From the NCBI GenBank assembly GCA_023379385.1, contig JAMCUS010000021.1:1-56534 (forward strand): a DNA stretch of 56,534 nt, given 5' to 3'. This document shows, piece after piece, positions 1-9,507 of this stretch (positions are counted from its first letter, which is position 1; each line of letters begins with the position of its first letter). Made by a program: the position numbers and the translations under genes. The stretch comes from Thermoplasmatota archaeon (lineage in GTDB: Archaea > Thermoplasmatota > Thermoplasmata > Lutacidiplasmatales > JAMCUS01). The notes beneath the pieces were generated by a model that was given only the letters and a program-made list of their open reading frames with translations, was not told where the DNA came from and did not search any database.

Positions 1-3000
1 AGAGTTACCATATCCATAAAGGATAACGTGGCTACTATTGAAAAGTTATTTAACATTCCTTTTTATTTTTACAAAACAGATTTACCGGGCTACAGGCAAA
101 TATTCTGGTCTGCATCAGGACCACTCCAGATGCCTGAAATATTCGTACCTTACATAAAGGGTATAGACGGAACCACCGATGCATACATATATCATAATAA
201 TGTGAACAGTGTGAGCATGATAAATAAAAAACAATCCACCAGTCCTTTTTATACTATAAATAAAGGAATACAGGATGTATATTCATCAGATCTTCAGAAG
301 GCATATGATACCGTAGAGCTGTATAACAATTCTGCTACCGGTGCACAGAGCACAACTCATATTTTTGCATGGAACAGAACCATTGTGTCTATAGATTGGG
401 AGGGAACTGATATCAACGGCAATCAGGTTGCACCGTATAATCCATCAGATATATTTTATTATTACGAGCAGCATATGCCTGTCTGGGAGAAAAGTGCTAA
501 TGGAATGCCGCATATATGGGGAATCGGTATGCCAGGGACAGTACCACCTGGTACCTCTGCATCCAGTGACATTACAGGTATGTATGAATCCAATAGCCTG
601 GATCTGGAGTATTCTGGTATGATGGCGCCAGGATCCAACGTAATATTAATATATGGACCTGGGAATGGTTACGGAGGGCCATCAGAATCCAATTTTCCAG
701 ATAACGAATATAACGCGGCTGTATCTCTCAAAAACCTGTCTGTTGTTGCAAATCAGTGGGGTAGTACTGATAGATTACCGTCATCTGCAGTGAGCTCGGA
801 TGTGCAGCAGATGGAGGCACGTGGTGTATCTGTTCTGTCATCTGTAGGTAATAATGCTACCACAACCAGTATGGAATACCCTGCAACCTTCGCAAATAAC
901 AGTTATGGTGTAACGGCTGTAGGAGGCACTAACCTTACGTTAAACGGTGCACCGTCGCAGGATGGAACGGGTATAAACACCCTGTACCCTATAGAAAATC
1001 AGATAGTGTGGTATAACAGTAAATATATTGGTACTGAAAGTGGAAATTCCAGCAAATATCCAATACCGGACTGGCAGGATATTTCTGCTGTAATAAATAA
1101 CGGCGGCAATAAAACACAAAGAAATGTGGCTGATATAAGTTCCATAGCAAATAACAGCATTGTATATGCTGGTGGTAATAATTACATTATGTCTGGAACT
1201 GGTGTAGCAGTTACAGTAGCTGCTGGCGAAATTGCGGAGATAGATGCCTATCTGGGTATCGGCAGCAGCGGTTCCTCCTATGGCTTAGGCTATCTGAATC
1301 CATTGCTGTATCAGATAGGAGCCAATAACACAAAGTACAATCTGTCTCCATTCTTTGACGTAACATATAGCCCTCCTGGTTACCGTAATCCTGCAAAGGT
1401 GGGCTGGGACCTTCCTTCAGGTTGGGGCAGTATAAATGCATGGAACTTCACCATGTCTCTCAAATTCTGGATGAGTGCAACGCCAAAATCAATATCGGTC
1501 GTCGCGGGCTACACTGTTAAAACTGTGGTGAGCGTGTACTATCCAACCCTTTATAATAGTTCGGTGCATCTGAATGTCTCAGGATTGCCAGCAGGTGCTA
1601 GTTCCACTTTTAGTCCTTCCTATGTTACCCCATCCCAGAACAACAAGACAGCAGGGAAATCCACTCTTATTATCGATACACCTATTAGCACATCGCCAGG
1701 CACATATACATTTAATATTACAGGAAGAAATTATAACAGTACAACAGGTACATATGGTAATTTGACAAATAAGGTAGCAGTAACCATGCTTGTTAGAAGG
1801 GTCTCAATAACTCCGAATGGTACAATATCTCTTGATTACGGTCAGAATCTTAATTTTACATCAAATGTATCAACCAATATAGAATCAACATCATATACTT
1901 ATCAATGGGTCCTGAATAAAACCACACCAATAAGTGGTGCAACTCAACCATATTACAATTTCTTCGCAGATCATGTTGCCATTTACAACCTATCGCTTAA
2001 TGTGACCAACAGTACAGGCAGTACATTCTCCAGTATTCCAGCAGAGATCATTGTCCATCCTGCGTTACACATATCCATAAACCCTGTTAATCCCGTTGTA
2101 GATATATATCAGAATGTAACATTTAAGGTTAGCATAACTGGTGGTAGCAATCCATACAAATACCAGTGGTTCCTGAACGGTACAAAATCACTAGGCGCTA
2201 CAGGAGCGTCGTACAGATTCGTTTCTAGCAATGGCGGTAAATACAATATATCTGTTAGCGTGACGGATTCTTCATATATTCCAAATACCACAATGAACTA
2301 TTCAATTGCGTATGTGAAGTATACCCAATTAATCGTATCAATAACGCCCAGTACAAACATAACCGTGCATGTAAATAATAAAAACATTACTCTGAACTCC
2401 AGTGTATCTGGTGGTAATTCACCTTATCAGTATCAATGGCTGGATAACGGTTCTGCAATCTCCGGGGCAACAGCCAGTAACTATATCTTTTCACCGGTAC
2501 ACGCTGGTAGCTATAAAATAGCTCTTAACGTAACTGATAAATCGGGAAATGTTGTCACCAGCAATGATGTAACAATAACTGTGAAACCACCGCTCTCAGT
2601 GAGTATAACTCCAGGTAATCCAGTTAAAATAGATATTAATCAATCCGTCCTGCTTACCTCAACTATTATTTCTAATGGAGTTGCACCATATACGTATATA
2701 TGGCTATTGAATAATGCCACCACCAATATGACCGGATCTTCGTACATATTCAGTGCTAAAACTCCTGGAGAATATAACATCTCTTTGAAAGTTACAGATT
2801 CATCGTATTACCCAGAATCTGCAACGAGTAATGTTGAAATGGTTCATGTTTATCCTGCCATAAGCATATCTATTACTCCCTTCAAGAATGTAACCGTTGA
2901 TTATGGAAATTCTGTCACGTTTAAGGCAAATGCTACCGGGGGTGTAGCTAACTATAGCTATCAGTGGTTTTTAAATGGAACGATATTAACAGGTGTTACA

Positions 3001-4788
3001 GGTACCAGTTACACGTTTACACCCGCAGTAATAACAAACTATACCGTGTCTGTTAGCGTTACGGATTCGTCATACCATCCATTTACCACTTTCAGCAAGA
3101 ACATAACAGTTATTGTAAAGTTACCGTTGCGTATCTCTGTAAATCCTATGAATACAATACGGATTGATTACGGGCAGACTGTTGTTTTCAACGGTACTGT
3201 AAAAAATGGAGATGCGCCATACCATTACCAGTGGGTTATCGATGGTAAGGGTGTAAGTGGCGCAACAAACTCTACCTTCACTTTTATTCCATCAACCGTT
3301 ACAACATATTACGTATCACTGAATGTAACAGACAGTTCTATCAACAGCACCATAAAATCTTCTACAGTTACTACTGTTAAGGTTAATGGCGTATTATATG
3401 CATCGTTGACCCCCTCCAATACTACAACAATACCGACAGGCAGATCTATAACAATAAATGCAAATGTGCATGGTGGTATACCACCATTTAGAAGTAACTG
3501 GCTGGTTAATGGCATATCCCAGAATATTAATTCTACCACGTTCAGCTTTTCGTCTGCAACAGCTGGTAGCTACAATATAACGTATTCTGTTTCTGATTTT
3601 TCCTACGTCGCCCACCTTTACAATGTAAGTGTTAAAATTATAGTAGAGCAGTTCTACTCGATCTATGGATATGTCAGAAGTAATATAACCAATAAAGTTC
3701 TGGCAAATGTCTCCATAACAATCACAAATCTCAATACGTCAGGGCAAGTTGAGATTTTTAGTAATGTAACTGGCTATTACAATCTTCCCATGATGCCATC
3801 AGATTACTATAATCTCACCTTTTCTTACACGGGTTATCGTCCTGCCTACGTGGAGGTATATCTTCATAAAGATAGTTTTATCAATGTAACCCTTATACTG
3901 GTATCATCCACTACACCTACTAAAGGTACAACCAGTAACCTGAACAATAAAGGCCTGTTCACAAGTTATTATTATATATTTATAATCATTGCGATTGTAA
4001 TACTGCTTGTAGTCATATTCTATTATTATAACAGACACAATTACCGTACTAAAAATAAAACGGTGCAGGGAACTACAGATAAAACACTGGTTACCAGATC
4101 TGATCTGGCAAGTTATAAAAATCAACAGAATATAAAGGATGAAAGTACGGGTAAGGAGGTTACCACCCAGGATTTCTTTGGTATCGGTACTACAGAAAAG
4201 TCTGTATCGTCTGCACCTGAAGAAAAAAGTAAAAAAATAAAAATAATCAATACAAAAGAAGAACAGGTATCTAGATCTAAAACCGGTAGTGGAGCTATCC
4301 AATCTTCAACTGAAGAAAAAAAGATATCCCCTGAAGATATATCTAAACTGGAGTCAATGCTCAGTGCAGTAGCAACCTCACCTGAGAATGGTTCAACTAC
4401 AGATACACATGAGGAACCGGAGATGAGTAAGGATGGCAAAGAGGAGGTGGCAACTGACAGCCTACCGCCGCACGCGTCTCTGTCAGTAGAGGAGACAAAA
4501 GCAGAATCTGAAAGAGAGAATTCTAATTACGTTCCCTATTCACTCCTTCTTTCGCCATTGCTATCAGAGGATTCTGGTAGTCATGATATATCTGAAAATA
4601 AAAAGAATAATGATGAGGCAGTGCCTGAGAAAAAGGCTGATGTGGAGATATGTTACGCATGCAAAGGTATAATAAAGCATGGAATGCCTACTGTAAAATG
4701 TAATATCTGTAAAAGGGCTTACCATGAATTATGCGCTAAAAGGGTAAAGACATGTATTCTCTGTAATTCAACACTGGAAGCAAAGTAA
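1..4788 (+). CDS. Sedolisin-like (S53) pseudo-peptidase surface protein with Ig/PKD repeats, TM helix and C-terminal C4HC3 zinc finger (5' partial)
   Basis: The frame is open from base 1, so the true start and the signal/pro-region lie upstream. Residue numbers here count the GTG at 28 as 1. Residues ~20-480 follow the S53 sedolisin/kumamolisin fold: LDLE (D192), GYLNPLLYQ and the calcium-site GWDLPSGWG are kept. The catalytic Ser of the usual GTS is Gly392 (SGTGVAV), the oxyanion Asp is Asn275, and the catalytic Glu position is Ser188 with a Glu one residue earlier. About seven repeats of ~90 residues (595-1220) share YQW.LNG..I.GAT and VTDS, as in Ig/PKD domains. A carboxypeptidase-regulatory-like domain (~1220-1300) and a membrane helix (~1313-1336) follow. 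The acidic cytosolic tail ends in C1542-x2-C-x12-C1558-x2-C-x4-H1566-x2-C-x6-C1576-x2-C, a PHD/RING-like ligand order. The family is clear. Loss of peptidase activity and any signalling role are inference. Confidence 0.8.
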   Translation, partial: RVTISIKDNVATIEKLFNIPFYFYKTDLPGYRQIFWSASGPLQMPEIFVPYIKGIDGTTDAYIYHNNVNSVSMINKKQSTSPFYTINKGIQDVYSSDLQKAYDTVELYNNSATGAQSTTHIFAWNRTIVSIDWEGTDINGNQVAPYNPSDIFYYYEQHMPVWEKSANGMPHIWGIGMPGTVPPGTSASSDITGMYESNSLDLEYSGMMAPGSNVILIYGPGNGYGGPSESNFPDNEYNAAVSLKNLSVVANQWGSTDRLPSSAVSSDVQQMEARGVSVLSSVGNNATTTSMEYPATFANNSYGVTAVGGTNLTLNGAPSQDGTGINTLYPIENQIVWYNSKYIGTESGNSSKYPIPDWQDISAVINNGGNKTQRNVADISSIANNSIVYAGGNNYIMSGTGVAVTVAAGEIAEIDAYLGIGSSGSSYGLGYLNPLLYQIGANNTKYNLSPFFDVTYSPPGYRNPAKVGWDLPSGWGSINAWNFTMSLKFWMSATPKSISVVAGYTVKTVVSVYYPTLYNSSVHLNVSGLPAGASSTFSPSYVTPSQNNKTAGKSTLIIDTPISTSPGTYTFNITGRNYNSTTGTYGNLTNKVAVTMLVRRVSITPNGTISLDYGQNLNFTSNVSTNIESTSYTYQWVLNKTTPISGATQPYYNFFADHVAIYNLSLNVTNSTGSTFSSIPAEIIVHPALHISINPVNPVVDIYQNVTFKVSITGGSNPYKYQWFLNGTKSLGATGASYRFVSSNGGKYNISVSVTDSSYIPNTTMNYSIAYVKYTQLIVSITPSTNITVHVNNKNITLNSSVSGGNSPYQYQWLDNGSAISGATASNYIFSPVHAGSYKIALNVTDKSGNVVTSNDVTITVKPPLSVSITPGNPVKIDINQSVLLTSTIISNGVAPYTYIWLLNNATTNMTGSSYIFSAKTPGEYNISLKVTDSSYYPESATSNVEMVHVYPAISISITPFKNVTVDYGNSVTFKANATGGVANYSYQWFLNGTILTGVTGTSYTFTPAVITNYTVSVSVTDSSYHPFTTFSKNITVIVKLPLRISVNPMNTIRIDYGQTVVFNGTVKNGDAPYHYQWVIDGKGVSGATNSTFTFIPSTVTTYYVSLNVTDSSINSTIKSSTVTTVKVNGVLYASLTPSNTTTIPTGRSITINANVHGGIPPFRSNWLVNGISQNINSTTFSFSSATAGSYNITYSVSDFSYVAHLYNVSVKIIVEQFYSIYGYVRSNITNKVLANVSITITNLNTSGQVEIFSNVTGYYNLPMMPSDYYNLTFSYTGYRPAYVEVYLHKDSFINVTLILVSSTTPTKGTTSNLNNKGLFTSYYYIFIIIAIVILLVVIFYYYNRHNYRTKNKTVQGTTDKTLVTRSDLASYKNQQNIKDESTGKEVTTQDFFGIGTTEKSVSSAPEEKSKKIKIINTKEEQVSRSKTGSGAIQSSTEEKKISPEDISKLESMLSAVATSPENGSTTDTHEEPEMSKDGKEEVATDSLPPHASLSVEETKAESERENSNYVPYSLLLSPLLSEDSGSHDISENKKNNDEAVPEKKADVEICYACKGIIKHGMPTVKCNICKRAYHELCAKRVKTCILCNSTLEAK

Positions 4789-4818
4789 ATGTATACAGGA
4801 AAACAGGATGTGATTGAA

Positions 4819-6195
4819 ATGAAGTATAAACAAAAATTAGGAATTGCAACGCTTTTATTATTAATATTCATTGCTTCAGTATCCATGGTCTCACATCCAC
4901 ACAATATTCCCGTTAAACCACCGTTGCTGAAAAAATATGATAATATCAACATGGTTTTGAATGTAAAAAGCAGATCCGATATCAGCAATTACTATATTTT
5001 AAGTGGCTATATCAGAGATAGTTACAATAATACACCTGTAAACAATACATTTGTAGACGCCCAAAATGAACAAAATAAAAGCAATCCTTTCATGGTAGAG
5101 ACCGCCAGCAATGGTACTGGGTATTATAATATCAGTGTGCCATCTGGATATTATAATGTAACCTTTATATCAAATGGATATAACAGTAAATATGAAAATA
5201 TTTTAATCAACTCTAATAAAATGGTGAATGTTTCGCTTATTCCAACAATACCACCCAATCAGGCAAAATCAGGATCTGGTCCGTCAGGTTCCGGACCTTT
5301 CGTCTCATTGGGAGAAATTACTACCCTGTCACTTATAGCAATTATAGTGGTTCTCTTACTGGTAATAATATACATATCTACTAAATACGCAAATCATACA
5401 AATGATTTCTATGATTTACGATCAGATACCGTAGTAAAGGGATCCGATCTACATCATTTCTACAGAAAGGGCAGCAACGCAAATGAAAATGAGGAGAATG
5501 CCGCACCTATGGGTTATGAGAAATCAGTGCACTTCCATAAATCAATGCAAACTTCAAATACGCACTACTACGACAACCAGGCAAATATACCAACAGATGG
5601 CGCAGATGCCAGTGCAATTGCATCAATCCCAACAGGCATTTCCATGGAACCAAAAGTTAACTCTAAAGAGGTTGCCAGTAAAGAGAGTTTATCCAGATGG
5701 CTTGACAACATAGGCACAGATATAGACAAAGACATTTCCAGACTTGAATCAATGCTTAAAGATACAGAACCTGTGACGAGTAAAGGCGACAATAACTCCA
5801 CCCAAAAAACAGATGAAATGGATACAGAAAATGAGCATGTAAATGATGGCATAACATTGGACAAAACACCCAACCTCAAAGAGGAGAATACGGCAACCAC
5901 CGAATCTACCGTTGATAATACCAATTTACCTGTCAGCAGCGGCGATAATGATATGAACAACTCTTCCAATAACAGTCCAGTTAATGATAACAATAATCCG
6001 TTAAATAAAAAAGGTGGGGATGATGGTAAAGAGGTAAACCAGGAACAGACTGATAAAAGTAACGGATATGGTTCTGTTAATGAAATACCTGACTTGAGAA
6101 ATGATAATGAAAATCTACCTCATGGCCAGAATATTAATAAAACCGGTGCGCAGCAATCATATAATAACAGACACAAAAAAAGAAAAAAACGGTAA
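4819..6195 (+). CDS. Single-pass membrane protein with carboxypeptidase-regulatory-like domain and Asn/Asp-rich cytosolic tail
   Basis: The ATG at 4819 is chosen because GGATGTGAT, close to the archaeal consensus, lies 4 nt before it. An in-frame ATG at 4789 directly after the previous stop has no such site. A hydrophobic signal or anchor segment (about 10-30) is followed by a carboxypeptidase-regulatory-like beta domain (SGYIRD...GYYNISVPSGYYNVTF), a Gly/Ser/Pro linker and a membrane helix (about 168-190). The ~270-residue tail is low in complexity. The tail repeats two motifs of the upstream protein: an SDL motif soon after the membrane helix and ISRLESMLK (upstream ISKLESMLS). The two genes are probably an operon and partial paralogues. 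No enzyme domain is visible. A receptor, adhesion or S-layer-associated role is a guess. Confidence 0.75.
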   Translation: MKYKQKLGIATLLLLIFIASVSMVSHPHNIPVKPPLLKKYDNINMVLNVKSRSDISNYYILSGYIRDSYNNTPVNNTFVDAQNEQNKSNPFMVETASNGTGYYNISVPSGYYNVTFISNGYNSKYENILINSNKMVNVSLIPTIPPNQAKSGSGPSGSGPFVSLGEITTLSLIAIIVVLLLVIIYISTKYANHTNDFYDLRSDTVVKGSDLHHFYRKGSNANENEENAAPMGYEKSVHFHKSMQTSNTHYYDNQANIPTDGADASAIASIPTGISMEPKVNSKEVASKESLSRWLDNIGTDIDKDISRLESMLKDTEPVTSKGDNNSTQKTDEMDTENEHVNDGITLDKTPNLKEENTATTESTVDNTNLPVSSGDNDMNNSSNNSPVNDNNNPLNKKGGDDGKEVNQEQTDKSNGYGSVNEIPDLRNDNENLPHGQNINKTGAQQSYNNRHKKRKKR

Positions 6196-6287
6196 GTAAA
6201 AATTCATTATTTAACCTGAACTCAAAATTTTGAATAGTTCTGTATTGTGATGTAGCTGATCAAAGATGGTAAATGGAGATATGTAAA

Positions 6288-6896
6288 ATGGGTAACTGGG
6301 CAGTGAAAAGAAAGCATGACGTATACTGGAAAATGGCCAAAAAAGAAAATTACAGAAGCAGAGCCGCCTATAAACTGATGATGATACTGGAACGATTTCC
6401 TGTTATGTCTGAATACAGTTCTGTTCTTGATCTTGGATCTGCTCCAGGCGGCTGGCTTCAGGTAGTATCAGAAATAGTTGGTGACAGGGCGGTTGTTGTA
6501 GGTATTGACATCAGAAAAATGGAACCGATTGATAATGTAATTTTTATAAGAGGGGATATAAAAGAGAGCAACACAGAACGCATGCTGGAAAAGGTCCTTG
6601 CTGAAAAGAATATTCCCGGATTTGACCTGATTTTATCAGATATGTCACCCAGCATAAGTGGTGTATGGTCCCTTGACCATGCAAGATCAGTGGATCTGGT
6701 GGAAAGTGCACATAAAATAGGCATGAAATATCTGCTTAAAAATGGATCCATTGTTACCAAACTTTTTCAGGGCGATCTTGAAGATACGCTGATTGACAAA
6801 TTTAAGAAAAATTTCGAAAAAATCTACAGATTTAAACCAAGAGCATCGAGAAGTGAATCATCAGAAATATATATCATATCTTTTAAAAAGCTGTAG
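6288..6896 (+). CDS. rlmE: Ribosomal RNA large subunit 2'-O-methyltransferase, RlmE/FtsJ family
   Basis: A Rossmann-fold SAM-dependent methyltransferase of FtsJ/RrmJ size (202 residues). Family members 2'-O-methylate a uridine in the 23S rRNA A-loop. The SAM motif is LDLGSAPGGW. The K-D-K-E catalytic set is recognisable as Lys in RSRAAYK, Asp in LSDMSP, Lys in TKLFQG and Glu in SRSESSE. The ATG at 6288 has GGAGAT 7 nt before it and gives the usual short N-terminus. An ATG at 6273 would add five residues and is less well supported. It stands alone, convergent with the TFB gene. Family assignment is firm. The exact RNA target is by homology. Confidence 0.92.
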   Translation: MGNWAVKRKHDVYWKMAKKENYRSRAAYKLMMILERFPVMSEYSSVLDLGSAPGGWLQVVSEIVGDRAVVVGIDIRKMEPIDNVIFIRGDIKESNTERMLEKVLAEKNIPGFDLILSDMSPSISGVWSLDHARSVDLVESAHKIGMKYLLKNGSIVTKLFQGDLEDTLIDKFKKNFEKIYRFKPRASRSESSEIYIISFKKL

Positions 6897-7019
6897 CTCA
6901 CTATCCATATTCTATCTTTGCAGTAACAGATGCAAAATTGCCAACTGTGCAGAGATCCAGCTTCAATTGAATATTTTGGTTAGTGAAGCCATGCATTTAC
7001 GTACCTAGGAATTATCCGG

Positions 7020-7970
7020 TTATAGCTCCACGACAATATGCAGTTTTTCAGTTAACTCCTTGTATCTGTTTCTTATAGTTACCTCTGTTACTCCGGCAAC
7101 CTCTGCAACCTCCCGCTGAGTCCTCCTTTTATTGCACTGTATGGAGGATACGTATATTGCCGCTGCAGCCACCCCTGTAGGTCCTCTTCCTGATGTCAAC
7201 TCTCTGTCCGTTGCTTCTTTAAGGATCTCAAGTGCCCGCGACTGCACCTCTCCATCCAGCTTAAGCTCGGAACAGAATCTTGGTATGTAATCATGGGGCT
7301 TGGTAGGCATCAGTCTGAGTTTGAGTTCCCTTACCATGAATCTATAGGTTCTACCGATCTCCTTTCTGCTTATCCTGGAGGATTCCGCCATTTCATCCAG
7401 TGTTCTGGGAACATTGCACTCTCTACATGCGCCGTAGAGAGAGGCTGCAACAACCCCTTCTATTGACCTTCCTCTTATGAGGTTCTTGTTAACAGCTTTT
7501 CTGTATATAACGGAGGCAGCTTCCCTGACGTTTTTCGGCAATCCCATATTGGATGAGATCCTTTCCAGTTCTGTCAACGCAAGTGCCAAATTCCTTTCCG
7601 TAGCATTCGACACCCTGATCCGTCTCTGCCATTTTCTCAATCTGTATAACTGGGCTCTGTTTTTTGTGGGTATGCTGTTTCCATACGAATCCTTGTTCTT
7701 CCACCCTATCTCCGTTGATAACCCTTTATCATGAATGGTATAGGTCATGGGCGCACCTGTTCTGGATCTTTTCTCTCCCTGTTCCATATCAAAAGCTCTC
7801 CATTCAGGGCCCTGGTCAATGATCTTGTCACCGATAACAAGACCGCAGTCATCGCATACAAACTCACCCCTATCATAATCCTTGCTTATATGCGTACCGC
7901 CACATTCGGGGCATTCATTTATTCCTTCAACCTCTACAGAGTGTTCCTTCTTGCCTTTATTATCAACCAT
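7020..7970 (-). CDS. tfb: Transcription initiation factor B (TFIIB homologue)
   Basis: The protein begins with a zinc ribbon (CPECGG...CDDCG), then a B-reader/linker with GPEWRAFD and RSRTGAP, then two cyclin-like core repeats. The last helix-turn-helix ([22 protein letters not shown]) contacts the BRE element upstream of TATA. TFB bridges TBP and RNA polymerase. The start at 7970 is preferred over an ATG 27 nt upstream because GGTGATAAT lies directly before it, and that site overlaps the TGA stop of gar1. This implies translational coupling in a gar1-tfb operon, a gene pairing common in archaea. Length (316 residues) and motifs are normal. Confidence 0.96.
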   Translation of the reverse strand: MVDNKGKKEHSVEVEGINECPECGGTHISKDYDRGEFVCDDCGLVIGDKIIDQGPEWRAFDMEQGEKRSRTGAPMTYTIHDKGLSTEIGWKNKDSYGNSIPTKNRAQLYRLRKWQRRIRVSNATERNLALALTELERISSNMGLPKNVREAASVIYRKAVNKNLIRGRSIEGVVAASLYGACRECNVPRTLDEMAESSRISRKEIGRTYRFMVRELKLRLMPTKPHDYIPRFCSELKLDGEVQSRALEILKEATDRELTSGRGPTGVAAAAIYVSSIQCNKRRTQREVAEVAGVTEVTIRNRYKELTEKLHIVVEL

Positions 7971-7974
7971 ATTA

Positions 7975-8202
7975 TCACCTTTTATAAAGATCGCCATTGA
8001 GCAATGGGATAAGTCTGGATCGTACCATCACTGGTTTTATACTCAGATAATGAACCTTTACACTCCCAAATACCCTTACAACCTTTCCAACCAGTTCACC
8101 TTTCCCCGTATAAATACTACCACCCATAGATACCTCTTCACTGGATTTCACAGTCACCATACCTTCACGGGTAATATTAATAACTCTTCCTACAATCCTC
8201 AT
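7975..8202 (-). CDS. gar1: H/ACA ribonucleoprotein subunit Gar1
   Basis: A 75-residue single beta-barrel protein with the Gar1 core: GRVINIT near the start, then [20 protein letters not shown] and HYLSIKP. Archaeal Gar1 joins Cbf5, Nop10 and L7Ae in H/ACA particles that make pseudouridine in rRNA. A ribosome binding site (AAAGGTGT) precedes the ATG at 8202. The gene is first in a two-gene operon with tfb, and its stop codon lies within the tfb ribosome binding site. The eukaryotic Gly/Arg-rich tails are absent, as expected in archaea. Confidence 0.88.
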   Translation of the reverse strand: MRIVGRVINITREGMVTVKSSEEVSMGGSIYTGKGELVGKVVRVFGSVKVHYLSIKPVMVRSRLIPLLNGDLYKR

Positions 8203-8268
8203 TACACACCTTTACAACCATAATCACTATATAAAGGTTTCGTAAAATAGATATATCACATAATCTGC

Positions 8269-9450
8269 CTATTGAGTATACATCTTTTTCAACCGTATCA
8301 ACAGATTCTTCATATCGTAGTGGTAAAGGTAAATTTCAGTAACAATGAGCAATGCATATATTACAATGATAACAATATGTATAAAATCACCTATATTCAG
8401 TATGGAATCTACGGAAACTGATACAATATCTGCAATCCACAATACAAAGATCACGATGAATTCCCATTGTTTTATTTTCATTTTGAGAAGTATAACCGCC
8501 GAGAAGAGGGACTGCATTACTGTAAGAAGCACCTCGGTTACCTGCAGGTTATCCAGCGGTATAAAGAATGGATGTCCTCCGTCAAATATAAAATATACAA
8601 TCGGAATAACTCCTATCATAACCGACCACTGTTCGAATTGAGAGGAAACTAAAGCTGCAAGTGGTGTGGATCCTTTACCATTTTTACTCCATAAAGCTGC
8701 TGTGCTCAATTCGGGAAATTCCGTTATGAAAGGTGCTACCCATTGTATAAAGTAGTAGGTAGAGATTCCCAGAACGGAGGATATAGCCATTAACTCGGTT
8801 ACAAACGGGTCTGCAGATATGTATAGCAGGATTCCACCGCCAACTATCAGGACAACAGGCAGGACATACAACATGCCATTGCCTCCACGCTCACGTATCT
8901 TTTTTGTTATTTTCATATATTCGTCATAATCTCTGCCATTTGATTTTATTCTGTATTGAACATACAGGAAAATTAGAAAGATAAATATCATTATGACTCC
9001 TATAAATATATTCAATTCATGAAAAAAAACAATATAGAAATACAGCACGTTAACTGTAAGCAAAAAAATAGCGTAGACGGCTATTACATTATCCAGTTCG
9101 ACCTCCCTGACAAAAGATCTATTTTTCAGACAGAGAACGAAAAAGATTATGGGCCATCCTATACCTATAAGAATCCTGTTTGCGCCTGTAAAATTTGATG
9201 ATATGTAGATTATGAATTTGGGATCAAAAACAGCCATCATAACAATGGATAATTCCACTCCAAGTTCGGGAAGCATCTCCACAAAGGAGAGTATAGCCAG
9301 CGCTATTCCATGAGGCACGTGCTCTTCTATAAGCTCCGTTCCAATAGCCAGAGATGCTGTTGAAAAAATCAATCCGTAAAAAGGCCAGTAGTAGGCAATA
9401 ATTGATATAACAATAGCGAGTGACAGTACCTCAAAATATGGAATATACAT
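8269..9450 (-). CDS. Calcium/cation exchanger (CaCA) superfamily membrane protein
   Basis: A 393-residue, about ten-helix membrane protein with two inverted alpha-repeat-like segments: SFVEMLPELGVELSIV near residue 55 and APFITEFPELSTAALWS near residue 240. The E-x2-PEL cores match the ion-binding glutamates of Na+/Ca2+ exchanger-type proteins. Between them are a cytosolic basic loop (KITKKIRERGG) and several plain helices. Members move Ca2+ or other cations against H+ or Na+. Substrate and counter-ion cannot be read here. It stands alone, upstream of and co-oriented with gar1-tfb, with 66 bp between. Confidence 0.72.
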   Translation of the reverse strand: MYIPYFEVLSLAIVISIIAYYWPFYGLIFSTASLAIGTELIEEHVPHGIALAILSFVEMLPELGVELSIVMMAVFDPKFIIYISSNFTGANRILIGIGWPIIFFVLCLKNRSFVREVELDNVIAVYAIFLLTVNVLYFYIVFFHELNIFIGVIMIFIFLIFLYVQYRIKSNGRDYDEYMKITKKIRERGGNGMLYVLPVVLIVGGGILLYISADPFVTELMAISSVLGISTYYFIQWVAPFITEFPELSTAALWSKNGKGSTPLAALVSSQFEQWSVMIGVIPIVYFIFDGGHPFFIPLDNLQVTEVLLTVMQSLFSAVILLKMKIKQWEFIVIFVLWIADIVSVSVDSILNIGDFIHIVIIVIYALLIVTEIYLYHYDMKNLLIRLKKMYTQ

Positions 9451-9507
9451 CGTTGATCACATTATGGATATCACAATGTGTTTTTAATATTTAATTGATT
9501 GATTGCG

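Noticed and set aside
2109-3615. Tandem DNA repeats in the Ig-like region
   Set aside because: The periodicity is at protein level (about 90 residues) with diverged codons. It is domain repetition and not a DNA satellite.
4122-4439. Long minus-strand frames under the first surface protein gene
   Set aside because: They are antisense to a low-complexity tail, with no motifs or start signals.
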